In this document: one piece after another, positions 1-6,885 of the stretch | Numbering within the stretch: position 1 is the first letter of the stretch | How the letters are laid out: each line of letters starts with the position of its first letter | NCBI GenBank assembly: GCA_035274465.1 | Contig: DATEOF010000065.1 | Coordinates: forward strand, 1 to 64,000 | Origin: JADGRF01 sp035274465 | GTDB taxonomy: Bacteria; Myxococcota_A; Polyangia; Polyangiales; JAFGIB01 | Direction of reading: 5' to 3' | Length of the DNA stretch: 64,000 nucleotides | The notes under the pieces: generated by a model | Database searches by the model: none | What the model saw: only the letters and a program-made list of their open reading frames with translations | What the model was told of the DNA's origin: nothing | Translations under genes and position numbers: made by a program

Positions 1-272
1 AGCCCGAGCACCCCCAGCGCCGCGACGCGCGCCGGCTCAGCCAGCCCCGAAAGCCCGCCGGCGGACGGTACCGGTGCGGCCAAAGCCCCGAGCAGCTGCG
101 ACCAGAGGGCTCGTTCCACCTGGACGAACTGCGCCACCATCCACGGCAGCCCGAGCCAGAGCACACCCAGCAGGCACGCCGCAGTCAGCTCCGCGCTGCG
201 AGGCGCGCCAAAGCGTTGCACGGCGCGCGCCAAGCGCCTTGGGGTGGCTTCCTGCGTGGAACTGTCCGACAC
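1..272 (-). CDS. Hypothetical membrane protein, N-terminal part only
   Basis: An open frame runs leftward off the window edge from a GTG at 270-272. The start is favoured by a GAGG about 8 bases upstream. The first 90 residues comprise a short polar leader (SDSSTQEATPRR) and then a hydrophobic stretch rich in Leu, Val, Trp and Ala (near CLLGVLWLGLPWMV). This suggests a membrane segment close to the N-terminus, cytoplasmic leader first. The gene is cut by the window edge, so its length and family cannot be judged. It is divergent from the barrel gene at 342, and the 69-base spacer must carry both promoters. Function unknown. Confidence 0.5.
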   Translation of the reverse strand, partial: MSDSSTQEATPRRLARAVQRFGAPRSAELTAACLLGVLWLGLPWMVAQFVQVERALWSQLLGALAAPVPSAGGLSGLAEPARVAALGVLG

Positions 273-341
273 GGGCGGAGCCTCGCATTTTTTTTCATCC
301 TAGGCGCCGGCTCGCGACACTGGGATTAATCGGACCTGCGT

Positions 342-935
342 ATGCGATCCACGACCTTGTGCTTATCACTCTTGGTGCTGGGGCTCTGGAGTACCTCCGC
401 AGCAGCCCAAATCCGCAGCCCAGGTTCTCATCCGCGCTACGGCGTCGAGCTCGAACCGCATTTGGTGATCCAGTGGTCCAACGAGCCGTACTGGAACGAC
501 GCAGGCATCGGCGTGGGCCTGCGCGCGTCGATCCCGCTCATCCAGCAGGGTCCGGTGACCACGATCAACAACAGCCTGGCCCTGGGCTTCGGTTTCGACT
601 GGGCGCACTTCGACTGCGGTCCCTACGACACCTGTGACTCGAGCGACCTGTGGTTCCCGGTGGTGGTGCAGTGGAACTTCTTCATCACGCCGGCGATCTC
701 ACTCTTCCCGGAGCTCGGGCTGGGGATTCAGTACTCGTGGCTCGACTGGGACGGGCGCGTGCCGAACGACTGCGTGCGCATCCAGGGCACCAACATCTGC
801 GATGACGACGTCGACGATGTCGATGTGCACCTGGTGTTCTGGTTCGGCGCGCGCTTCCAGCTCAGCAAAGACATCGCGCTGGTCCTACGGCTGGGCATCC
901 CCTCTCTTCTCTTCGGCCCGTCGTTCTTCCTTTAG
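342..935 (+). CDS. Secreted outer-membrane beta-barrel-like protein
   Basis: 197 residues. The first 22 form a clear Sec signal peptide (MRSTTLCLSLLVLGLWSTSAAAQ, cleavage after AAA or AAQ). The mature chain alternates polar and aromatic/aliphatic residues in short strands, and ends in a hydrophobic run finishing FGPSFFL, which resembles the C-terminal aromatic signal read by the BAM machinery. An acidic DDDVDDVDVH patch lies near residue 150. The size fits a small eight-stranded barrel, a common hypothetical class in myxobacteria. No family is recognised with certainty. The gene ends against the repeat element that fills the following spacer. Confidence 0.7.
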   Translation: MRSTTLCLSLLVLGLWSTSAAAQIRSPGSHPRYGVELEPHLVIQWSNEPYWNDAGIGVGLRASIPLIQQGPVTTINNSLALGFGFDWAHFDCGPYDTCDSSDLWFPVVVQWNFFITPAISLFPELGLGIQYSWLDWDGRVPNDCVRIQGTNICDDDVDDVDVHLVFWFGARFQLSKDIALVLRLGIPSLLFGPSFFL

Positions 936-956
936 GTCGCCTTCCAACGTCGCACT

Positions 957-1177
957 GGGGCATCGCGCGCACTCACGTCCGTGCACCCGGCAGCGCCTGG
1001 GTCGCGCGCACTGTCCTCGTCGGGTCGGTGACGCTTGAGGCACGCTTACGGCTCGGCCTCGGGGATGTTTCCTACGAGACCCCGGCGCGCGTTCGCGCCG
1101 GGTCAGGCTAAAGACACCCTGGCGTTTCTCAAACCGGCGCGAACGCGTGCCTGTCGCAGCGGGCAAATCGGGGTTCA
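957..1177 (+). repeat. Left arm of a ~220-bp inverted repeat
   Basis: This segment reappears in inverted orientation at about 1612-1835. Shared blocks include TCGCGCGCACTCACG, CGGCAGCGCCTGGGTCGCGC, CACGCTTACGGCTC, CTCGGGGATGTTT, GCGCGCGTTCGCGCCGGGTC and AACGCGTGCCTGTCGCAGCG. I judge identity by eye at about 85 percent, with a weaker stretch near 1013-1035. The repeat begins about 20 bases after the barrel gene's stop. Translated frames across it are antisense or shadow frames without a plausible protein. Confidence 0.85.
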
Positions 1178-1211
1178 GCCGCGCGACTTCGCGCGCGGAC
1201 ACGCTTCCCAA

Positions 1212-1264
1212 GTCGCAGGTACTTCGTAGCTTCGAACGCAATCGCTGCGCTACCGCGAGTGACG
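1212..1264 (+). repeat. 53-bp direct repeat, copy 1
   Basis: Matches 1386-1438 at 44 of 53 positions, with an identical 3' half reading GCTGCGCTACCGCGAGTGACG. It sits in the loop between the two long inverted arms, so the spacer contains nested direct and inverted repeats. Confidence 0.8.
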
Positions 1265-1385
1265 ATCGACGCGAGAGCAGTATAAGTCCTCGCCGTAGCC
1301 CGTCGTGACGAGCGGGCGGCGCCTGGCCTGACCAACCGCGAATGACGCGCGCGAAGCGACGCGGCTTCGCGCCCACGCGCCAGAC

Positions 1386-1438
1386 GTCGAAGGTGCTTCG
1401 TGTCTGCGAAAGTAACTGCTGCGCTACCGCGAGTGACG
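1386..1438 (+). repeat. 53-bp direct repeat, copy 2
   Basis: Second copy of the 1212-1264 unit. It is followed by a short GACGCGAGCGTAGCGACGCG stretch, itself partly self-complementary, and then by the hairpin at 1472-1499. Confidence 0.8.
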
Positions 1439-1471
1439 CGAGCGTAGCGACGCGACAACGCGCGCAGTGGT

Positions 1472-1499
1472 AGGTCCGCGGGGTAGTTTCCGCGGACCT
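1472..1499. repeat. Perfect 10-bp hairpin inside the repeat element
   Basis: AGGTCCGCGG pairs exactly with CCGCGGACCT around an 8-base loop (GGTAGTTT). There is no T-run on either side, so a classical intrinsic terminator is not indicated. It could act as a structural element of the repeat or as a weak bidirectional terminator between the convergent genes at 935 and 1866. Confidence 0.6.
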
Positions 1500-1589
1500 G
1501 CCCGAGCACGTTGTACATGGCTATAAAGAGCTTCGACGACGCCTTAAGGTGAGGCTCTGCCTCGGGGATGTTTTCCGTAGAGACCATGA

Positions 1590-1634
1590 GCAGCGTGAAA
1601 ATCGCGCGCGCTTCAACCCCGATTTTCACGCTGC
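1590..1634. repeat. Perfect 15-bp hairpin at the inner edge of the right arm
   Basis: GCAGCGTGAAAATCG at 1590-1604 is the exact reverse complement of 1620-1634, with a 15-base loop. It overlaps the point where the two long inverted arms stop matching, so it may mark the element's internal boundary. A third copy of the CTCTGCCTCGGGGATGTTTT unit lies just before it at about 1555-1574. Confidence 0.7.
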
Positions 1635-1835
1635 GACAGGCACGCGTTCGCGCCGGTTTGAGAAACGCCGGGGTATCTTTAGCCTGACCCGGCGCGAACG
1701 CGCGCCGAGGTCTCGTAGGAAAACATCCCCGAGGCAGAGCCGTAAGCGTGCTTGGAGCCGCGCCAACTGCGCCGAGGATGGTGCGCGCGACCCAGGCGCT
1801 GCCGGGTGTGCAGGCGTGAGTGCGCGCGACGCCCC
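1612..1835 (-). repeat. Right arm of the ~220-bp inverted repeat
   Basis: Reverse complement partner of 957-1177, ending about 30 bases before the stop codon of the SDR gene. The two arms plus roughly 430 bases of loop fill the spacer between two convergent genes almost exactly. I see no transposase frame inside it. It looks like an intergenic repeat family or a non-autonomous mobile element rather than a gene. Confidence 0.85.
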
Positions 1836-1865
1836 GCGCGACGCCGGAAGACGCCGAGCGGTGCG

Positions 1866-2630
1866 TTAGGTGATGGTAGCGCCGCCGTCGATCACGAGCG
1901 ACTGGCCGGTGATAAAACTGCCGGCGCGAGAGGCGAGAAAGACTGCGGCACCTGCGATCTCGTCCGGCTCGCCAATGCGGCGCAGCGGATAGCGCTCCAC
2001 GGCGGCTTGGTAGGTCGAGGGGTTCTCCCACAGAGCCTTGGCAAAATCCGTCTTCACCAGCCCGGGCGCAATGCAGTTCACACGCACATTGCGCGGCCCC
2101 CACTCCACGGCCAGGTTACGCGCCAGCGCCATGTCCGCCGCCTTGCTCAGGCCGTACGTGCCGAGCGATGAGCTACCCTTCAAGCCGCCGATCGACGACA
2201 CGATCAACACCACGCCGTCGCCGCGCTCGGCCATCTCCGGGATCGCCAGCTGACACAACCAGTGGTTGCTGCGGATGTTGCAGTCGAGCACCTTCTGGAA
2301 CGCGCTGTCCGGAATCTCTTGCGTGGTGCCGTAGTGCGGATTGACCGCGGCGTTGCAGACCAGGATGTCGATCTTGCCGTACAGCTGGCGCGTACGCTCG
2401 ACGAGCTGCTGTAGCTCGGGCTTGTTGGATATGTTGCAGGCCACGGCGCTCGCCTCGCCGCCGGCCTTCTTGATCGCGGACACGACCTCTTCACACGCGT
2501 CGAGCTTGCGACTCGAGACCACCACGCGCGCGCCGGCCTCCGCCATGCGCTCGGCGATCGCGCGGCCGATGCCGCGTGAAGAACCCGTGATCAGCGCGGT
2601 GCGCCCCTTGAGATCGAACAATCCGGTCAT
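1866..2630 (-). CDS. SDR-family NAD(P)-dependent oxidoreductase
   Basis: 254 residues, typical for a classical short-chain dehydrogenase. It shows the Rossmann TGSSRGIG at 15-22, the NAA motif near 93-95, and the catalytic Ser146-Tyr159-Lys163 set (YGLSK). The C-terminal IAPGLVKTDF and ITGQSLVIDGGATI segments are usual for FabG-like enzymes. The start at 2630 is chosen over in-frame upstream codons because GAGGAG lies just before it and the Rossmann fold begins at the normal distance. It is 14 bases downstream of the hydrolase gene at 2645-3385 on the same strand, so the two are probably co-transcribed. Substrate cannot be read from sequence; the neighbour hints at catabolism of a lactone or carbonyl compound. 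Confidence 0.9.
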   Translation of the reverse strand: MTGLFDLKGRTALITGSSRGIGRAIAERMAEAGARVVVSSRKLDACEEVVSAIKKAGGEASAVACNISNKPELQQLVERTRQLYGKIDILVCNAAVNPHYGTTQEIPDSAFQKVLDCNIRSNHWLCQLAIPEMAERGDGVVLIVSSIGGLKGSSSLGTYGLSKAADMALARNLAVEWGPRNVRVNCIAPGLVKTDFAKALWENPSTYQAAVERYPLRRIGEPDEIAGAAVFLASRAGSFITGQSLVIDGGATIT

Positions 2631-2644
2631 GCTCACTCCTCGCT

Positions 2645-3385
2645 TCAAGCCAGTGTCTGCTTCAACAACTCGATCAACTTGCCGAACGCGCGCTCGGCCT
2701 GCGGTTCGTTCCAAACCGGCGAGTCCGCCATGGTCCAGCCGTGGAACGCGCCTTCATAGAGCTCGCTCTCGTGCTTGCCGCCCCAAGCGGCGAGCGCGGT
2801 GCCCAGCTTGTCGATGCTCTCCTGCGACATGCTGCGATCCTGCGAGGCATGCCCGAAGTACAGCCGAGCGCGCACGCGCGGCAATACCAGGTGCGGGCTG
2901 GTCGGCGCGTCGGTGCACAGGCCGCCGCCGTGGAACGACGCGACCGCCGCGAAGCGCTCGGGCTGAGCCGCAGCCATGCGCAGCGCGACCCCGCCGGTGA
3001 AGCAATAGCCCACGACCGCGAGCGGCCCTTGCCGAACGCCCGGTTGCGCCGCCAGGAAATCCGCGTACGCCTGCGCGTCGCGCTCGACCGCCGGCTGCTG
3101 CAGCGGGCCCGCGAGCTCCGCAAAGCGCTTGGCGGTGCGCTCATCGCCGAAGTTCGGACGGAAGCTCCAGAGCGGAGAACGGCCGGTGCGGTAGAACACG
3201 TTCGGCGACAGCACTACGAAGCCCTGATCGGCCACGCGCTGCGCGAGCTGCTTGGTGACCTCACGGATCCCACCGATGTCGGTCAGCATGATCACGCCCG
3301 GTGCGGGACTTCCCGCGGCAGGCCGGTTCAAGAACCCATCCGCAATGCCGTCCGGCGTACGGACCTCGATCGTCTCTTCAGTCAT
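2645..3385 (-). CDS. Dienelactone hydrolase family protein
   Basis: 246 residues with an alpha/beta-hydrolase fold. The nucleophile elbow GYCFTGG puts Cys at 128 where many hydrolases have Ser, which is the mark of the dienelactone hydrolase family. The acid is probably Asp183 (GHASQDRSM) and the base His215 (AFHGWTM). Known members open enol-lactone rings of chloroaromatic pathways, but many homologues have other or unknown substrates. It is transcribed with the SDR gene that follows. No signal peptide is seen, so it should be cytoplasmic. Confidence 0.88.
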   Translation of the reverse strand: MTEETIEVRTPDGIADGFLNRPAAGSPAPGVIMLTDIGGIREVTKQLAQRVADQGFVVLSPNVFYRTGRSPLWSFRPNFGDERTAKRFAELAGPLQQPAVERDAQAYADFLAAQPGVRQGPLAVVGYCFTGGVALRMAAAQPERFAAVASFHGGGLCTDAPTSPHLVLPRVRARLYFGHASQDRSMSQESIDKLGTALAAWGGKHESELYEGAFHGWTMADSPVWNEPQAERAFGKLIELLKQTLA

Positions 3386-3466
3386 GGCGCCTCGCGAGGA
3401 TCGAAATGGATCGCCGTCATCGCCGACCTAAGACGCCACGTCAAGCCCGTGTTCGGACAGCGAACC

Positions 3467-4732
3467 TCACTCGGCGCGTTCCGCTGCGACGTCTGGCGCG
3501 GGCGGTGGATGACTGATGGGCGCGTGCTCGGGCGCGAGGTACTCGCGGAACTTGGGTAAGAGCCGCGCCAGCGCCAAGACGCCCCCCAAGCCCACCAAGC
3601 TGGAGAGCGTAATCGCCCGCTGGATACCCAGCGTCCCCGCCAGGAAACCGAGCTGCGTATTGCCCAACATCGGGCCACTCAAATACGAAATCATCTCGAT
3701 GCCCGCGAGCCGGCCGCGCAGCTCGCTGGGAATGGTCTGGTTCCAGATGGTCAAGCGGAAGACGCCGCTCACCATGTCCGCGTAGCCCGCGAGCACGAGG
3801 AACACCATCGCCACCGGAAAGCTGGTCGACATGCCGAAGCCGACCATGCACACCGACCACGCGCCCGCCGCGATCAGGATCATTTGCCCGTGCCGCCGGG
3901 TCGCGAGCAATCGCTGCGAGCTCAAGGTCGCGAGCAGCGCGCCGATCGCGATGCCGGAGTGCAACCAACCGAGGTAGAGCGGACTGCCGAACGCGTCCGC
4001 GACCGCGGGGAACAGCAGGTTGGGCATCGAGAACGTCATGGCCACGATGTCGACCAGGTACGTGCCCACCAGGTCCTGCCGGCTCACCGCGTAGGCGAAG
4101 CCTTCGCGCACCGAGAGCAGCGTGAGCTCGCTCTTGTGATCCGGCTGGGGAACCTCTCGCAGCGCGAGCACGCAGCCGACGGCCACCGCGAACGACACCG
4201 CGTCCAGGTAGAACGCGACGTCCGCCCCACCCACGCCGATCAGCATGCCCGCGACCGCAGGCCCACCGATCATGCAGGCGTTGAAGCGAAACGAGTTCAG
4301 CACTGCCGCGGACGGCTGCAGGCGCTTGCTGATCAAGAGCGGCGTCAGCGCCTCGAGCGCAGGCCGATGGATGCCGTTGAGCACGGCCAGAAGCGCCGCC
4401 GCGAGCAAGAGCCACGGGGCGTCGGGATAGCCCGGAGCGTACACGCTGAGCCCGATCCCCACGGCGACCATCACCGCGGCCATCCCGACTTCGCAGGCCA
4501 CGATCAGCCGCCGCCGGTCGACCGCATCCGCCAGCGCGCCGCCGAACAGGCCACCGAACACCGAGGGCAGCAGCTGGATCACGCCCAACAGGCCCGTGAG
4601 CAAGGTGGACTTGGTCGACTGGTAGATGGCGTACGGCAGGGCCACGTAGCTCAGCATCGAGCCGAACTGACTGACGAATTGGCCGACATACAGGAGCCGG
4701 AAGTTGCGCTGTCGCAGGGGTGCCAGGTCCAC
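3467..4732 (-). CDS. MFS transporter (EntS-like exporter family)
   Basis: 421 residues with about 12 hydrophobic segments. The N-terminus LRQRNFRLLYVGQFVSQFGS and the ADAVDRRRLIVACEVG loop after the second or third helix are typical of the enterobactin-exporter-like branch of the major facilitator superfamily. The C-terminal tail (HPPPAPDVAAERAE) is Pro/Ala-rich and probably cytoplasmic. These proteins usually export small molecules by proton antiport. No biosynthetic gene lies next to it, so the cargo is unknown. It is separated by 81 bases from the hydrolase gene downstream and is divergent from the HDOD gene at 4806. Confidence 0.88.
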   Translation of the reverse strand: MDLAPLRQRNFRLLYVGQFVSQFGSMLSYVALPYAIYQSTKSTLLTGLLGVIQLLPSVFGGLFGGALADAVDRRRLIVACEVGMAAVMVAVGIGLSVYAPGYPDAPWLLLAAALLAVLNGIHRPALEALTPLLISKRLQPSAAVLNSFRFNACMIGGPAVAGMLIGVGGADVAFYLDAVSFAVAVGCVLALREVPQPDHKSELTLLSVREGFAYAVSRQDLVGTYLVDIVAMTFSMPNLLFPAVADAFGSPLYLGWLHSGIAIGALLATLSSQRLLATRRHGQMILIAAGAWSVCMVGFGMSTSFPVAMVFLVLAGYADMVSGVFRLTIWNQTIPSELRGRLAGIEMISYLSGPMLGNTQLGFLAGTLGIQRAITLSSLVGLGGVLALARLLPKFREYLAPEHAPISHPPPAPDVAAERAE

Positions 4733-4805
4733 GGGGCCGGGAGTGTAGCTCGCAGCCGAGCCTCACCCTCCCGCCCGGTTCGTCCGAAACCGGTTCAGGC
4801 CCTGA

Positions 4806-5915
4806 ATGAACCAACCTGCTAGCTCCCTGACCACCTGGTTCCGCCGCCTCTTCTCCTCCAGCAACAAGAGCGGCGTTCGCCCGAGCCCCGCGGCCAGCAA
4901 GGCCGTCCAACCCCGCGAAACCCCAGCACCTGCGGCAGCGGCGGCGGCGGCGCAAGACGCCTGGCTCGACTACGCGCCCGACTTCGGCCCCTACGCCCAG
5001 GCGCTGGGCATGGACTTCCAGCTCCCACCGCAGCTCACAGCAGCCCAGTCCGAGCAAGTCGCGCAGCTGGCAGCGGCGGTGATGGAAGCCGCTGCCCAGG
5101 ACGACGGCGGCCCGCAATCGCTGCCCACCGCCTCGCTGCGCATCCTCAACCTGGTCGCCAAGAGCGACGTGGAGATCACCGAGCTCGCGAGCGCGATCTC
5201 TCAGGACCCGGCGCTCACCGCGGCCACCCTGCGCGTGGCGAACTCCGCGGCCCTCGGCCCGATCTCCGGCGAGATCACGACGGTGCGCGAAGCCATCGTG
5301 CGCATGGGCATCGCCGAGAGCGGTCGCGTCGCCGGCGCCGTCGCCGCCAAGACCCTGTTCAGCGCGCGCTCCAAGTCGGCGCACGCGCTCTTCACGCGCG
5401 AGTACACCGAGCTGCACCTGGCTGCGGCGGGTGCGGCCGGCGGCGCCGCGTACCTGGCGATGGAGCGCGGCACCGGCCGCTCGGACATGGCGTACCTCGG
5501 CGGCATGCTGCACGACGTCGGCAAGTCGCTCGCGCTGGGGGCGCTGGCCACCCTCGTGCTCGACAAGCGAGCGCCGCGCGAGCTCGAGCCGGTGGTGCTG
5601 CAAGCGATCCTCGAGACCACCCACCTCGAGCTCGGCTCACAAGCGCACGAGCGCTGGGCCCTGCCCGGCTACCTCACCGCGCTCTGCGCCTCGCACCACG
5701 ACGCCAGCGTCTCCGATCACCCGAGCCAGCTCGAGCTGCACTTCGTGCGCGTGGTCTCCGGCCTGCAGGCGTTGCGCGCCACGCCACAGCCACTCGAGCG
5801 CGTCTCGGAGCTTACGCAGAGCATCAGCGTGCTGGGCCTGCGCCCGCTGCAGGTTCGCGCGCTGGATGCCGAGCAACGTCGCCGCGGTCAGCGGCTGCGA
5901 GAGGCGTTGACCTGA
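4806..5915 (+). CDS. HDOD domain signalling protein
   Basis: 369 residues. Residues 1-50 are low-complexity (Ser, Pro and an Ala run). From about 105 to 310 there is an HDOD domain: PTASLRILNLVAKSDVEITELASAISQDPALTAATLRVANSA is followed by LHDVGK with His236-Asp237 and a later SHHDA. HDOD domains are catalytically altered HD relatives found in bacterial signalling and motility regulators; partners are usually unknown. Here the HD pair itself is retained. The last 92 bases overlap the convergent radical SAM gene, affecting only that gene's poorly conserved tail. Confidence 0.85.
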   Translation: MNQPASSLTTWFRRLFSSSNKSGVRPSPAASKAVQPRETPAPAAAAAAAQDAWLDYAPDFGPYAQALGMDFQLPPQLTAAQSEQVAQLAAAVMEAAAQDDGGPQSLPTASLRILNLVAKSDVEITELASAISQDPALTAATLRVANSAALGPISGEITTVREAIVRMGIAESGRVAGAVAAKTLFSARSKSAHALFTREYTELHLAAAGAAGGAAYLAMERGTGRSDMAYLGGMLHDVGKSLALGALATLVLDKRAPRELEPVVLQAILETTHLELGSQAHERWALPGYLTALCASHHDASVSDHPSQLELHFVRVVSGLQALRATPQPLERVSELTQSISVLGLRPLQVRALDAEQRRRGQRLREALT

Positions 5916-6801
5916 GCGCCACGAGCGTGCCGCATCCTCCATTGGATTCGAGCCTGGCCTGCGAGCTCATCGACACGCGCAGACCGGCCGCGGACAACTG
6001 CGCGTACACGGCCTCGTAGCGTTCGCGACTGGCGCCGCGAAAACCGCCTTCCGGCAGCTGGTTGTAGTCGTAGAGGTGCACGCGCAGACCGAGCGGCACG
6101 GCGCGCGCACAGAACTCGTCCAGCTCCTCGGGCGCGTCGTTCTCGCCGGCCATCAGCAGGTACGCCAGCGCGGTCTTGCGCCGCCTGCGCTGGGTCATGC
6201 GCGGCAGCTCCTCTCGCAAGACCTCGAACAGTGCAGCCAAGGGCGGCGCGTGCGGCAGCAGCCGTGAGCGGCAGGCCTCGCTGCCGGCGTGGATCGACAG
6301 CGTCAGGCCGTTGTGCGGCGCATGCAGCCACTCGCGCAACCGCGGCAGCGGTCCGCCCGAGCTGGTCAGGCTGAGCGCCAGCCGCTGCGAGCGGCAGTAG
6401 CTCAAGAACTCGCAGACGGCCGCGTGGTTGTGCAGCGGCTCGCCGACGCCCGACACGGTCACGCGCGCGGGTGCGTGGCCGAGCGCGCGCACGGCCTCGA
6501 GCTGGCCGATCAGCTCGTCCGGCGACAGGCCGCGCCCCAGGCCCTCGCGGCCCGAGGCGCAGAAGGCGCAGCGTACCGCGCAGCCGACCTGGCTCGACAC
6601 GCACAGCGTATCTCCGCGATACAACACGCACTCGACCCGCGAGCCATCGCGGAGCTCCACCAGCCAGCGCTCATTCCAACGGCCGCTGCCGGCGTGTATC
6701 AGGCTGGTCGCTTCGGACACGGCGCGCAGCCTCGCCCGCTCGGGGCTGCCGTGCAAGGGCCGGCTGCGACCCGGTACGACACCAGCCGCGCAGGCGCACA
6801 T
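5824..6801 (-). CDS. RlmN/Cfr-like radical SAM methyltransferase, short form
   Basis: 325 residues against about 380 for E. coli RlmN. The iron-sulfur motif CAVRCAFC is at 74-81 and the SAM-binding GVGEPL at about 118-123. Both cysteines needed for the methyl-transfer mechanism can be placed: Cys67 lies seven residues before the cluster, as Cys118 does in E. coli RlmN, and Cys290 sits in SNGGCGTL near the end, matching Cys355 in ACGQL. What is missing is most of the N-terminal accessory domain that RlmN uses to bind RNA. It may methylate an RNA adenine, but the target is inferred only. The start at 6801 is not certain. Confidence 0.78.
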   Translation of the reverse strand: MCACAAGVVPGRSRPLHGSPERARLRAVSEATSLIHAGSGRWNERWLVELRDGSRVECVLYRGDTLCVSSQVGCAVRCAFCASGREGLGRGLSPDELIGQLEAVRALGHAPARVTVSGVGEPLHNHAAVCEFLSYCRSQRLALSLTSSGGPLPRLREWLHAPHNGLTLSIHAGSEACRSRLLPHAPPLAALFEVLREELPRMTQRRRRKTALAYLLMAGENDAPEELDEFCARAVPLGLRVHLYDYNQLPEGGFRGASRERYEAVYAQLSAAGLRVSMSSQARLESNGGCGTLVALRSTPLAAADRGDVARHPAREPAAGAGPAR

Positions 6802-6885
6802 TCGATGCCGTCACTGCCCCACATATCGCTTCGCGTATCATGAGACAAAACGCAACAGCCCGCGCAGCTGGAGCACAACGCGAAC

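Noticed and set aside
957..1835. Retron msr/msd locus
   Set aside because: Inverted repeats and hairpins suggested it, but there is no reverse transcriptase frame nearby, and the arms are much longer than retron a1/a2 repeats.
1129..2103. Long minus-strand open frame through the repeat element and into the SDR gene
   Set aside because: It is antisense or off-frame to the SDR gene, its repeat-derived part encodes no family, and it has no ribosome site. It is explained by GC-rich sequence.
3441..5624. 727-residue minus-strand open frame
   Set aside because: It overlaps the MFS and HDOD genes in other frames and is low-complexity Arg/Ala/Gly; a high-GC shadow.
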